Of a stretch of DNA of 64,000 nucleotides, positions 27,557-35,269 are shown piece after piece (the first letter of the stretch is position 1; the number at the start of each line of letters is the position of its first letter). The position numbers and the translations under genes are program-made. Below the pieces are notes generated by a model. The model searched no databases, was not told the DNA's origin, and was given only the letters and a program-made list of their open reading frames with translations. The stretch is from contig CAVOKN010000013.1 of the NCBI GenBank assembly GCA_963696505.1, positions 1-64,000 of the forward strand. The letters are read 5' to 3'. The stretch is from CAVOKN01 sp963696505. GTDB lineage: Bacteria > Pseudomonadota > Gammaproteobacteria > Burkholderiales > Rhodocyclaceae.

Positions 27557-27586
27557 ATACTAGCACCGATGGGGCTGGCTTGTCAA
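27557..27586 (-). promoter_or_regulatory. sigma-70-type promoter for the catabolic gene block
   Basis: On the minus strand TTGACA (27,586-27,581) and TAGTAT (27,562-27,557) are separated by 18 bases. Transcription would begin near 27,550, giving a leader of about 120 bases before the Ldh-type gene. It is the only consensus-quality promoter found upstream of the long minus-strand block. The flank 27,431-27,800 holds no gene. Confidence 0.7.
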
Positions 27587-27737
27587 GTACGGAATATCCC
27601 GCGGGCAGGGCGTTTACAAAGAACCATAACACGCCTTGCGTTGAGGCAGTATGGTCGGGAATGGGGTGCGTACTGGACGTGGACAGCTTGGCCGCTTATT
27701 TCGAACGGTTGCCGGATCAGCAGCACGGGTGCGAGAG

Positions 27738-27786
27738 CGCGACACCTGCACTTGCGCCGAAGCGCAGCGCAGATGCAAGTGTCGCC
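27738..27786. repeat. imperfect hairpin
   Basis: GCGACACCTGCA and TGCAAGTGTCGC form a 12-base imperfect stem (one mismatch) around a GC-rich loop. It lies just 5' of a transposase remnant and could be an old insertion-sequence end or a terminator. Confidence 0.4.
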
Positions 27787-27799
27787 TGTCAGCAGGAGC

Positions 27800-28175
27800 G
27801 GGGGCTGGCGGCCGTGGCCGCGGAGGCGGGCGCGGCCCTCCTGGGCAATAGTAGTCTGAAAGCGGCGCTGGACCTGAACTGGGACGAGCCAGTGGCATGC
27901 GTCCAGGCGTTGACCATCCTCCTGACGACCCTGGAAGGCGGCGGCCCAGGTCGCCAACAGTCTGGTCGTGGCCGAGCAGGTGCGGGCGCAGGATGTGACC
28001 GCCGATGCGGCGGGTCAACCGGTGCTGCGCCAAGGGGTGGCCAAAGACCGACGCATCTCGGTCGAAGACACCGACGTGCGTCATGGCTGCAAGAGCGCCG
28101 GCCGGCTGATCGATGGTTACAAACGGCATATCATGCATGACCTGGACAGCGCCCTGGTGCGGGCGGTCACGCGGG
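27800..28175 (+). pseudogene. IS1182-type transposase fragment
   Basis: Two frames joined by a shift near 27,940 read the middle of an IS1182/IS5-like transposase. The first part has SSLKAALDLNWDEPVACVQ. The second has VRAQDVTADAAGQPVLRQGV and then KDRRISVEDTDVRHGCKSAG with DGYKRHIMHDLDSALVRA, a pattern typical of DDE transposases of this group. The N-terminal and C-terminal thirds are missing, and it runs straight into a ComM fragment. It is a dead remnant and unrelated to the intact IS1182-type element at 57.1-58.8 kb in detail. Confidence 0.65.
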
Positions 28176-28176
28176 G

Positions 28177-28280
28177 CTGGTGGGCAGCGGGCAGTGGCCG
28201 CGGCCCGGCGAGATCAGCCTGGCGCACCGGGGCGTGCTGTTCCTGGACGAGATGCCGGAGTTCGGTCAGCACGGGTTGGA
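28177..28280 (+). pseudogene. fragment of a ComM/YifB Mg-chelatase-like gene
   Basis: About 35 residues, GSGQWPRPGEISLAHRGVL then FLDEMPEFGQHGLD, match the Walker-B/arginine region of ComM (YifB) AAA+ proteins. Nothing before or after matches, so it is an isolated shard joined to the transposase fragment. The following 270 bases to 28,554 hold no recognisable gene. Confidence 0.6.
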
Positions 28281-28554
28281 CTATTCGTGTTCGCAATTGG
28301 CAACTTCTTGCTGCCTAACATGCACTGCGCATCGAGTACCTTCTGGTCGTCCACGATCGCCAGGGTGCCGTGCACGTCGAGCATCTCCACTCATCGGTGG
28401 GAGTTCGGGCGCGGTAACCAGCAGGGGCCACGTAGCAAGCCTCCACCGCATCTGGGCGACTGGCTGCGGTGAAGCGGTGTGCCTCTGGGTACGCTGTGGG
28501 CCAGAACTGCGGTAAAATGGGCTGGGAAACCCTACTTTCGCGCGCGAGAGAGAC

Positions 28555-29092
28555 ATGGACGACACATTGCTACCCAAGACAATCCCCGCCGAGCTGCCCG
28601 GCGCGCTGTGCCAGCAGTGGGTGCGCTGCGGCAAGCCCAACTGCAAGTGCGCCCGGGGCGAGCTGCACGGGCCGTATTGGTACAGGTGCTGGCGGACGGA
28701 GGGCGACGCGCACAAATCCTACGTGCGGGCGGCGGACCTGGAGGCGGTGCGGGCGGCGTGCGCGGCGCATCGCGTCGAAGGCCCGCGCGCTGACCTTGTT
28801 GCTGGCCAGGGGGCGCCAGGTGGTCCAGTACATGACGATGGAGTGCGGTCTGCCACGCCATCACATGCAGCGGCTCGCATTCGTTGTGGGCATGAGGACG
28901 ACGATGGACCAGATCCTGGCTCTGGCATGTGGGCGGACCGGCGAGCCGGGCGCCAGCTTGCGAGCCTTCGAGGTGCTCGATCCGTTGTTACTCCAGATAT
29001 TTCGGCGCGCCGGTGCGCCCACGTCGCCGAGGCCATCATCGGCAGCCGTGCGGATCGCCCTGGGCTATGATCCGGCTGATTACAGGGCCTGA
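28555..29092 (+). CDS. DUF6788-like small protein (frameshifted)
   Basis: The start MDDTLLPKTIPAELPGALCQ is followed by VRCGKPNCKCARGELHGPYW, a cysteine-containing segment of a short widespread family (called DUF6788) often found near transposases. The frame shifts near 28,780; the other frame goes on with ARALTLLLARGRQVVQYM and then less typical sequence to a stop at 29,092. The family function is unknown; the Cys-x4-Cys-x-Cys pattern may bind metal. The far C-terminal part may not be real coding sequence. Confidence 0.5.
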
Positions 29093-29773
29093 AGACGGCG
29101 CGGGTGGCGGGTCGGGAAACCACCTGCCGCCGAAGCCGGGGGCTTGGTTTTTCGCGGCGTGAAATCGGCGACTGGCGCGGGTGAGGGTGAAGCGCGAGCG
29201 CGGCTGAGAGTCCAACGGGGGGCCGTTTCACGGCATGAAATTGGCTTGTGCGTTGGCTTCGGCCGTGTTCCCTGCCCTGCGCGTGCGGTCGCTGCCTGCG
29301 TCGCGCACCGGATGGCCTGGTAGCCTGCGGGTTGTGAGCGCCGGGGCGGCCAGCTCCAGTGCGGGCACGAGTTGCGCAAATTCACGGCGTGAAACTGCAC
29401 GAAAGCGGTCTGGCGGGCTCTATTAACTACAGACAGGTAGTCCACAGCTTGCCTGCCTCGCACCTCAGCTAGAGGGCTGGCGGCCGGTTGAGGGGCTGGG
29501 CGCTGGTCCTCCACGACTGTAAGCGTGCCGGTGGGACCGCTGCGGCACCGGGCAGGGGTGCAGCCTGTTCGGCGGCCGGGGTGCGTGCCATCCGCATGCC
29601 GGCTGGGGGGCGCGCATTCCCCCGCGCGCCCATTGTTGCTGGTCTGGCCGGAGGCGCCAAAAAGCGTCGCCCGGCTTGTCGTTTGATTGGGGCAGGCAGG
29701 GGGGTGCGTGCGATGCAAGGCGATCTGGCGACCATCCACGGCAGATTACGCAGGCCTCGCCGCTTTGGCGCTC
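29093..29773. other. gene-poor stretch
   Basis: No reading frame here has protein-family features. It contains three spaced short palindromes (listed separately) and GC-rich sequence. It may be decayed mobile-element DNA, because the flanks are a transposon-associated gene and older transposase remnants. Confidence 0.5.
29150..29400. repeat. three spaced copies of a TTTCACGGCGTGAAA-like palindrome
   Basis: Near-identical 15-base palindromes (7-base arms around one base) occur at about 29,150-29,165 (TTTCGCGGCGTGAAA), 29,226-29,240 (TTTCACGGCATGAAA) and 29,381-29,395 (ATTCACGGCGTGAAA). Spacing is about 75 and 155 bases, so this is not a CRISPR array. They could be operators of a dimeric regulator or conserved pieces of a repeat family. 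Confidence 0.5.
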
Positions 29774-29802
29774 TTGCCGTGCTTTTCGGAGTATGCTATA
29801 CT
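29774..29802 (+). promoter_or_regulatory. strong sigma-70-type promoter
   Basis: TTGCCG (29,774-29,779), a 17-base spacer and TATACT (29,797-29,802). Transcription would start near 29,809. No open frame with a ribosome-binding site follows, but the next 135 bases can fold (next entry). Confidence 0.6.
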
Positions 29803-29808
29803 CGGCAC

Positions 29809-29945
29809 CATCGCAACGCCAATTGCCAAAGAAAACCCCGACGGCTCCTGGCAGCTCGCGCTTGGCTGAAGGTCTCGGTAGTTGCGGGGGTTGCGCACTT
29901 AAACGAAAGCCGATCAGTTTGCACCTGATCGGCCTTGCAACCCGT
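29809..29945 (+). ncRNA. candidate structured small RNA
   Basis: Directly after the promoter, the region ends in a nested structure: an outer 7-bp stem GGGTTGC (29,888-29,894) with GCAACCC (29,937-29,943), enclosing a perfect 9-bp hairpin GCCGATCAG (29,909-29,917) with CTGATCGGC (29,925-29,933). No T-run follows. The family is not recognised. An alternative is a short peptide, since TIATPIAKENPDGSWQLALG is open in one frame, but it lacks a start codon after the promoter. Confidence 0.35.
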
Positions 29946-29979
29946 ATCCTGTAGCCCCAGGACCCGGGCATCGCAACCC

Positions 29980-30279
29980 TCATGGTAGCACGGCGGTTCG
30001 GAACGTCAAATGAGGCCGCGGTCCTTTTCCAGGGGCCGCGGCCTGCGCTTTCTCAGCAAGCGCCTCGCGTTCCCACGCTACCAGTTGGAAGCCGTGCGCG
30101 CCCATGGCCTGGTACAGGGTCATGTCGATGCGGGCGCGTCCCAAGTATCCATCGCTCGGGACGACGATCGCAAACCAAAGGAAGATGATCAACAGCGGGA
30201 GCAAGCCTGCGGCGCGCGCCAGTGTCGCCCTTGTGCGGGACTGAGATCGTGGCAGATGCTGAGTAGTCACCGTGGTCAT
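29980..30279 (-). CDS. small membrane protein, possibly truncated
   Basis: About 99 residues with one clear membrane segment (AAGLLPLLIIFLWFAIVVPS, residues 24-43) and then LYQAMGAHGFQLVAWEREAL. It looks like the N-terminal portion of a larger membrane-anchored protein. The last 20 residues run through a GC-rich hairpin (arms AGGCCGCGG and its complement near 30,013-30,050) that looks like a terminator, so the true end may be slightly earlier. A promoter ends a few bases upstream of the first ATG, so the message would be leaderless or nearly so. Function unknown. Confidence 0.45.
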   Translation of the reverse strand: MTTVTTQHLPRSQSRTRATLARAAGLLPLLIIFLWFAIVVPSDGYLGRARIDMTLYQAMGAHGFQLVAWEREALAEKAQAAAPGKGPRPHLTFRTAVLP

Positions 30280-30291
30280 GGTCACCATTCT

Positions 30292-30319
30292 ATTATATCG
30301 TACAGTTCGGCGTGGACAA
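30292..30319 (-). promoter_or_regulatory. promoter of the small membrane-protein gene
   Basis: On the minus strand TTGTCC (30,319-30,314), a 16-base spacer and a perfect TATAAT (30,297-30,292). The start point falls near 30,285, a few bases before the ATG at 30,279, which implies a very short leader. Confidence 0.65.
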
Positions 30320-30680
30320 GAGAGCGGGATTACGGTACGGCGCGCGCCTTGTCCAGAAAGTCGATGACCAATGTCGTGGTAGAAATGAGATCCGTCCTGA
30401 CGCCCACCGTCAGCCATTCGCCCTTGTATTTCTCGCTCGTCAGATCTGTACCCATTTTGGCCACCAACAGCCATGCCATCGAGAACGGCACAGCATTACG
30501 ACGGAGTCACGAGACCTTCCAGCGAGCGATAACGGTATGGTCGTTGAGTTGACTTTCGGCTATGCCATGATGTAGAATGTGCTTGTCCTGGTGATTGTGG
30601 GACACCCATCGACCCGAAATGGGCGGTGAGCTATTCTATCTTCACAACAGAGTCGCTTGGATCGACGTGACGACCGAGAC
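30320..30680. other. intergenic region, nothing recognised
   Basis: About 360 bases between the small membrane-protein promoter and the panB leader. Open frames here are short and lack family features. Part of it should contain the promoter for the pantothenate operon, but no clean -35/-10 pair stands out; GATAAT at 30,686-30,691 is a possible -10. Confidence 0.4.
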
Positions 30681-30746
30681 GGCGGGATAATAGCCAAGAA
30701 GCCCGCGCAGGTTCTCAGACCTGCGGTGGTTTCGTTGTGCACACCG
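30681..30746 (+). promoter_or_regulatory. structured leader before panB (possible pan-type RNA/attenuator)
   Basis: Two adjacent stems can form: GCGGG/CCCGC (30,682-30,686 with 30,702-30,706) and the perfect hairpin CGCAGGT/ACCTGCG (30,706-30,712 with 30,719-30,725). They are mutually exclusive at one base and are followed at once by an intrinsic terminator. Pantothenate genes in Chloroflexota are known to carry the pan RNA motif. The position fits, but the consensus was not checked. Confidence 0.45.
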
Positions 30747-30770
30747 CCCCCCGGTCGGCCGGGGGGTTTT
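30747..30770 (+). terminator. intrinsic terminator in the panB leader
   Basis: CCCCCCGG and CCGGGGGG form an 8-bp GC stem with a 4-base loop, followed by TTTTCT. It ends 19 bases before the panB start codon, so it is most likely a regulated attenuator controlling the operon. Confidence 0.75.
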
Positions 30771-30789
30771 CTATTTGGATGAGGCTTCG

Positions 30790-31671
30790 ATGTCGCGCAA
30801 GAAGACCAGCATCATGGTTCTGCAGGAGAAGAAGATACAACGTGACCCGATCACCATGGTCACGGCATACGATTATCCGAGCGCACTGGCTGCCGACCGA
30901 GCCGGCGTCGATAGCATTCTCGTCGGCGATTCGTTAGGCATGGTGGTGCTGGGCTATGATTCCACCGTGCCCGTAACGATGGAGGAGATGCTGCACCACT
31001 GCCGGGCGGTGCGTCGGGGCGCTCAATACGCGTATCTCATCGGTGACCTGCCATTCATGTCCTACCAGGCCGACCGGACCGAGGCGGTGCGCAACGCCGG
31101 GCGCTTTCTGAAGGAAGCCGGCATGGATGCGGTCAAGCTGGAAGGCGGGCGGGCCATGGCCGAGACTGTGCGGGCGATCTCGGATGCTGGCATCACGGTG
31201 ATCGGGCACATCGGCCTGACGCCCCAGTCGACCGCCAAGCTGGGCGGCTATCGCGTGCAGGGGCGCACCGCCGTCGACGCACAGCGTTTGATGGAAGATG
31301 CTGAGGCGCTTCAGGCGGCCGGCGCCGCGATGATCGTGCTGGAAATGGTGCCGGACCGGGTCGCCGAGGCGATTTCGCTGCGGCTACGCATACCGACGAT
31401 CGGCATCGGCGCAGGCGGGGGATGCGACGGCCAGGTGCTCGTCCTTCACGATCTGTTGGGGCTGTTCGACCGCTTCACGCCGCGCTTCGCCAAACGCTAC
31501 ACGGAGCTCTTCGCAGAAATGGAACGTGCGCTGGTCGCCTATCGCGAGGACGTCGTCGCTCACCGCTTCCCGGCGGCCGAGCATGTCTTCTCGATGGAGG
31601 AATCGGCCTGGATCGAGTGGCAGCAAATGGTGAGCCAGGACGCGAACGAGCGGGCGGCTCGGGGGATGTGA
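30790..31671 (+). CDS. panB: 3-methyl-2-oxobutanoate hydroxymethyltransferase
   Basis: First step of pantothenate synthesis: transfers a hydroxymethyl group from 5,10-methylene-THF to 2-oxoisovalerate, giving ketopantoate, in the cytoplasm. The 293-residue protein has the usual length. It shows ITMVTAYDYPSALAADRAGV, the Mg-binding VGDSLGMVVLGY, VKLEGG, IGHIGLTPQS and the catalytic Glu in VLEMVP. The ATG at 30790 follows GATGAGG. The stop overlaps the next ATG (TGATG), so panE is translationally coupled. First gene of panB-panE-panC-panD-coaX. Confidence 0.95.
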   Translation: MSRKKTSIMVLQEKKIQRDPITMVTAYDYPSALAADRAGVDSILVGDSLGMVVLGYDSTVPVTMEEMLHHCRAVRRGAQYAYLIGDLPFMSYQADRTEAVRNAGRFLKEAGMDAVKLEGGRAMAETVRAISDAGITVIGHIGLTPQSTAKLGGYRVQGRTAVDAQRLMEDAEALQAAGAAMIVLEMVPDRVAEAISLRLRIPTIGIGAGGGCDGQVLVLHDLLGLFDRFTPRFAKRYTELFAEMERALVAYREDVVAHRFPAAEHVFSMEESAWIEWQQMVSQDANERAARGM

Positions 31672-32585
31672 TGCGGATTGCCGTTCTCGGCACGGGCGCG
31701 TTGGGCTGCGTGTTCGCGGCGAAGCTGGCTTGCTGTGCCGAGGTCTGCGTCCTGGGCACCTGGACGGCTGCGATCGACGCCATCCGCCGCGACGGGATTC
31801 GCATCCATGAGCGCGATGGCTCGACGTGGCAAGCGCGTGTCCAGGCGACGAGCGATCCAGCGACCGCTCCCGTCTGCGACGCCGCGTTGCTCTTGGTGAA
31901 GAGCTACCAAACGGAGCGAGCGGCTGCATGGGCGGCGCAAGTGCTCAGCCCGGATGGGCTGGCGGTGACCTTTCAAAACGGACTCGACAATGGCCCGAAG
32001 CTGGAAGCCGCCGTCGGCAGCGGGCGTGCTGCGCTCGGCGTGAACTACACAGGCGCGACCCTGATCGGGCCCGGCGAGACACGCCACACGGCGCAACTCA
32101 CCAATCTGATCGGCACGCGTCCGGCCGTCGCGGCGAGCATTGCAGCATTGGTCGATATAATGACGGTGGCGGGCTTGGACACGTGCACTACGGACGCCAT
32201 CGAGGGCGAGGTATGGGGCAAAGCGATCGTCAATGCGGCGATCAACCCGCTCACCGCGCTGTGGCGGGTGCCGAACGGCGAGCTATTGGCGACGGATGAG
32301 CGGCGAGCGCTGCTCCGTGCGCTGGTCGACGAGGCTGCAGCGGTTGCGCGAGCACGTGGGGTCGCGCTCCCAATGGCAGATCCACTGGCGCACACGGAGA
32401 AGATCTGTCGAGCGAGCGCGCCGAACCACTCGTCCATGCTTCAGGATGTCGAGTGCGGCCGGCCGACCGAGATCGACAGCATTAACGGCATCATCGCGGC
32501 TGAGGGAAAGCGCCTCGGCGTCCCGACACCGCTCAACGAGACGGTTTGGCGGCTGCTCCGGGCGATGGCCGGGGTTGCAGGTTGA
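31671..32585 (+). CDS. panE: 2-dehydropantoate 2-reductase
   Basis: Second step: reduces ketopantoate to pantoate with NADPH. 304 residues, complete. The Rossmann motif IAVLGTGALGCVFAAKLA opens the protein. The middle has TFQNGLDN, and the C-terminal domain has the catalytic lysine segment EGEVWGKAIVNAAINPLTAL and the closing NHSSMLQDVECGRPTEID, with the substrate-binding Ser and Asp/Glu residues. It starts inside the panB stop codon. Context and motifs agree fully. Confidence 0.93.
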   Translation: MRIAVLGTGALGCVFAAKLACCAEVCVLGTWTAAIDAIRRDGIRIHERDGSTWQARVQATSDPATAPVCDAALLLVKSYQTERAAAWAAQVLSPDGLAVTFQNGLDNGPKLEAAVGSGRAALGVNYTGATLIGPGETRHTAQLTNLIGTRPAVAASIAALVDIMTVAGLDTCTTDAIEGEVWGKAIVNAAINPLTALWRVPNGELLATDERRALLRALVDEAAAVARARGVALPMADPLAHTEKICRASAPNHSSMLQDVECGRPTEIDSINGIIAAEGKRLGVPTPLNETVWRLLRAMAGVAG

Positions 32586-32669
32586 AGGTTGGCATATGTT
32601 GCACGTCACAGGTTGCTGGGCGAAGGTTGAAGGTGTGCTGTCGTTCCTTCAGCCTTGAACCTTCAACCT
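32579..32669. repeat. 12-bp inverted repeat between panE and panC
   Basis: AGGTTGAAGGTT (32,579-32,590) and its exact complement AACCTTCAACCT (32,658-32,669) bracket about 67 bases, with a further related AAGGTTGAAGGT in between. It fills most of the panE-panC gap and overlaps the panE stop. It is a REP-like intergenic element that could fold in the mRNA. Confidence 0.6.
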
Positions 32670-32693
32670 GAAACCGTTTCAGGAGCATAATTC

Positions 32694-33536
32694 ATGCAAG
32701 TTGTAGCGTCCATTTCCGATGTCCGCCGTATCCGTCATGACCTGCCTGGCAGTTGGGGGCTGGTTCCCACGATGGGATTTCTTCACGCGGGGCACCTGGC
32801 GTTGGCCGAACGTGCCCGCGCTGAGAATGACCATGTCGGCGCGTCGATCTTCGTCAACCCCACGCAGTTTGGGCCGACCGAGGATCTGGCGGCCTACCCG
32901 CGCGATCTGCCGCGCGATCTGGCCTTGCTTGAGGCGGCCGGCGTGGATCTGGTGTGGGCGCCGCCGGTCGATGAGGTCTACCCTGCCGGTTTCCAGAGCT
33001 ACGTGACCGTGGAAGAGGTGACCAAGGTGCTGGAGGGTGCGGCCCGACCGACGCATTTCCGAGGCGTTTCGACCGTCGTCGCCAAGCTTTTCAACGTCTT
33101 CCAACCCGACCGGGCGTATTTCGGGCAGAAGGACGCGCAGCAGGTGGTGGTCATCCAGCGCATGGTGGCCGACCTGAACTTCCCGCTGGAGATCGTCGTC
33201 TGCCCGACGGTGCGCGAGGCGGACGGCCTGGCGCTGTCTTCACGCAACACCTATCTCACGCCGGAGCAGCGGGCGGCGGCGCCGGCGCTCTATCGGGCGT
33301 TGTGCGCAGCACGCGATGCCTGGCTGGCCGGCGAGCACGACGGCGAGCGCCTGCGCCAGATCATGCGCGGCGTTCTGGCTGCCGAGCCGCTGGCGCGCCC
33401 CGATTACGTGAGCGCCGCCGATCCATTCACGCTGGCGGAATTGGGCGATGCCAGCCGTGGCGTCCTGCTTTCGATGGCGGTGCGCGTCGGCAAGGCGCGA
33501 CTGATCGACAACATCCGCCTGATCCCGGATTCGTGA
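32694..33536 (+). CDS. panC: pantothenate synthetase (pantoate-beta-alanine ligase)
   Basis: Third step: ATP-dependent joining of pantoate and beta-alanine through a pantoyl-adenylate. 280 residues, full length. Seen are the nucleotidyl-transferase motif VPTMGFLHAGHLALAERA (HxGH), SIFVNPTQFGPTEDL, FFGQKDAQQ-like AYFGQKDAQQVVVI, and the KMSKS-like READGLALSSRN. No frameshift. It lies 108 bases after panE, across a short inverted repeat, and 35 bases before panD. Confidence 0.95.
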   Translation: MQVVASISDVRRIRHDLPGSWGLVPTMGFLHAGHLALAERARAENDHVGASIFVNPTQFGPTEDLAAYPRDLPRDLALLEAAGVDLVWAPPVDEVYPAGFQSYVTVEEVTKVLEGAARPTHFRGVSTVVAKLFNVFQPDRAYFGQKDAQQVVVIQRMVADLNFPLEIVVCPTVREADGLALSSRNTYLTPEQRAAAPALYRALCAARDAWLAGEHDGERLRQIMRGVLAAEPLARPDYVSAADPFTLAELGDASRGVLLSMAVRVGKARLIDNIRLIPDS

Positions 33537-33571
33537 TCTCTGATCCCTGGACACTCTCCTGAGAGGATTGC

Positions 33572-33957
33572 ATGCTTCGAACCTTCATGTTTGCCAAAAT
33601 TCATCGCGCCACGGTGACCGCCGCCAACGTTCACTACGTCGGCTCGATCACCATCGATTCCGAGCTGCTGGCTGCCTCGGGGATTCGCCCTTACGAGCGC
33701 GTGCAGGTCGTCGACGTGGACAACGGCGAGCGGCTGGAGACCTACGCGATCTCGGGCCTGCCCGGCAGCGGCGCCATCGAGCTCAACGGCGCGGCCGCCC
33801 GGCTCGTGCAGGTCGGCGACAAAGTGATCATCATGGCCTACGCGCAGGTTGAGGGTTGCCGCCCGACGACTGGACGCCCACTGTGCTCATCATGGGCGCT
33901 GAGAACCGCATCGCCGAGATCCGCCATGCCGAGTCGGCCGGCGAGATGTGCTGCTGA
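33572..33957 (+). CDS. panD: aspartate 1-decarboxylase (frameshifted near the end)
   Basis: Makes beta-alanine from aspartate. The pro-enzyme cleaves itself at Gly-Ser to form a pyruvoyl cofactor; the site is seen in HYVGSITIDSELL with Ser at residue 25. The frame breaks near 33,855, and in the next frame DDWTPTVLIMGAENRIAEIR completes the family C-terminus to a TGA at 33,955-33,957. Length after bridging is about 128 residues, as usual. The break is probably a read error. It is followed 15 bases later by coaX. Confidence 0.88.
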
Positions 33958-33972
33958 CACAGGAGCGAACCC

Positions 33973-34741
33973 ATGTTTCTCGCCGTCGACATCGGCAACA
34001 CCAATATCACGCTCGGCGTGTATGACGGGACCACGGCTGGCCGCCACCTGGCGCGTCGCCACGGTCCACGACCGGATGCCCGACGAGTACGGCATCTTGC
34101 TCATCCAACTGATGGCCCAGCGAGGCATCGCGCCGGAGCAGGTGAGCGGGGTGGCGATGGCCAGCGTCGTGCCCGCGCTGACGGGTGTGTTTCGAGAGGT
34201 CGTCGAAGGCTACCTGAAGCAGGAGCCGCTGGTGGTCGATGCCGGGCGTGAAGACCGGCGTGCGCATCCGCTACGAGAGCCCGCGCGAGGTGGGCGCCGA
34301 CCGGGTGGTGGATTGCGCGGCGGTCAAGGTGAAGTATGGCGGGCCGGCCTGCGTCGTCGATTTCGGCACGGCGACTACCTTCGACGCCATCACGGCGGAG
34401 GGCGACTACCTGGGCGGCGCGATCGCGCCCGGCATCGGCATCGCCGCCGAGGCGCTCTTCTCGCGCGCCTCCAAGCTCTACCGGGTCGAAATTGCCCCGC
34501 CGTCACGCGCCATCGGCACCAACACCGCGATGGCGATGCAGTCGGGCATCTTCTTCGGCTACGTGGGGCTGGTGGAGGGGCTGGTCGCGCGCTTCCGCCG
34601 CGAGCTGGGGATGAGATGAAGGTGATCGCCACCGGCGGCCTGGCGCAAAAGGTCGCCGCGGAGACGCCGGTCATCCAGCACGTCGATCCGTGGCTGACGC
34701 TGGACGGGCTGCGCATCATCTACGAGATGAACCGGCGTTAG
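33973..34741 (+). CDS. coaX: type III pantothenate kinase (frameshifted)
   Basis: Phosphorylates pantothenate, the first step from vitamin to CoA. Three frames must be joined (shifts near 34,035, 34,245 and 34,605). Together they show the phosphate loop MFLAVDIGNTNITLGVYDG, the pantothenate-binding SPREVGADRVVDCAA, the Asp in VVDFGTATTFDAIT, GGAIAPGIG and ATGGLA. Total length about 256 residues, normal for CoaX. It closes the operon, so pantothenate synthesis and use are made together. Confidence 0.85.
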
Positions 34742-34783
34742 CACGTTAGCACGTTCAAAGAGCCAAGGCGCCAACGTGTCAAC

Positions 34784-34906
34784 CTATTCGTGCTTGATCG
34801 GCCGGATCATCAACACCGGCACCCTGCGCCGCGTACTACCCGGTCGGCGACGCTGCCCAGGAACCAGCGCGACGGCCCGTGCGGCCATGCGTCGACATGG
34901 CGATGC
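34784..34906 (-). pseudogene. C-terminal fragment of a universal stress protein
   Basis: Read in pieces on the minus strand: IAMSTHGRTG, SRWFLGSVADRVVRGA and VPVLMIRPIKHE with a TAG stop at 34,784. This is the ATP-binding and C-terminal part of a UspA-type protein. Two small frameshifts are needed. The N-terminal two thirds are absent: just upstream, at about 34,910, the sequence becomes an unrelated primase. The gene is convergent with coaX. Confidence 0.7.
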
Positions 34907-34914
34907 CGATATGC
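34905..34914. other. junction between two unrelated genomes
   Basis: To the left the minus strand reads a universal stress protein, and to the right a Toprim primase; both are cut at this point. Every gene to the left fits a Chloroflexota-type genome and the housekeeping genes to the right fit a betaproteobacterium. A false join in assembly or library is likely, but illegitimate recombination cannot be ruled out from sequence alone. Confidence 0.65.
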
Positions 34915-35130
34915 CCGCGTCGTCATCTGAGCACACGATGAGCTGCGTGTCGGGATGGCTCTCGGATCACCCAAGCGACCGGCCCCAGGTTGCTAGCGCC
35001 GAAGGCAATCGCGAAGGCACACCCGGTTGCCGCATGAACGCTGGAGGCGGTGGCCTAGCCCTCGGCGATGCAGATCACCTTGCCGGCAACGCCGATCAGG
35101 AAGTACAGGGACGCTCTTCTGCCCGGCAAC
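34913..35130 (-). pseudogene. fragment of a phage/plasmid-type Toprim primase
   Basis: The minus strand reads SLYFLIGVAGKVICIAEG, then TAG where the family has Tyr, then ATASSVHAATGCAFAIAFGA and, in the next frame, HPDTQLIVCSDDDAG. This is the Toprim core of P4-alpha-like/DUF7146 primases (EGYATA motif and the DxD segment). It contains an amber codon in the catalytic motif and a frameshift, so it is inactive, and it is cut at the genome junction. It fits as cargo of the adjacent tRNA-Ser island. Confidence 0.6.
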
Positions 35131-35269
35131 AACCCCCGCGAACGCGGAACCCCGGGCATGACCACACAAGAATTACACAAAAAAGGTGTCCTTCCGGCAA
35201 ATCTGCATGAAATGACGCCGCACTCTCGATAAGTTCCACCTCCATTGCAATCCGGCGAGGAGACGGGCG

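Noticed and set aside
29150..29400. Possible CRISPR array
   Set aside because: Only three 15-base palindromes with uneven 75- and 155-base spacing, no uniform spacers and no cas genes.
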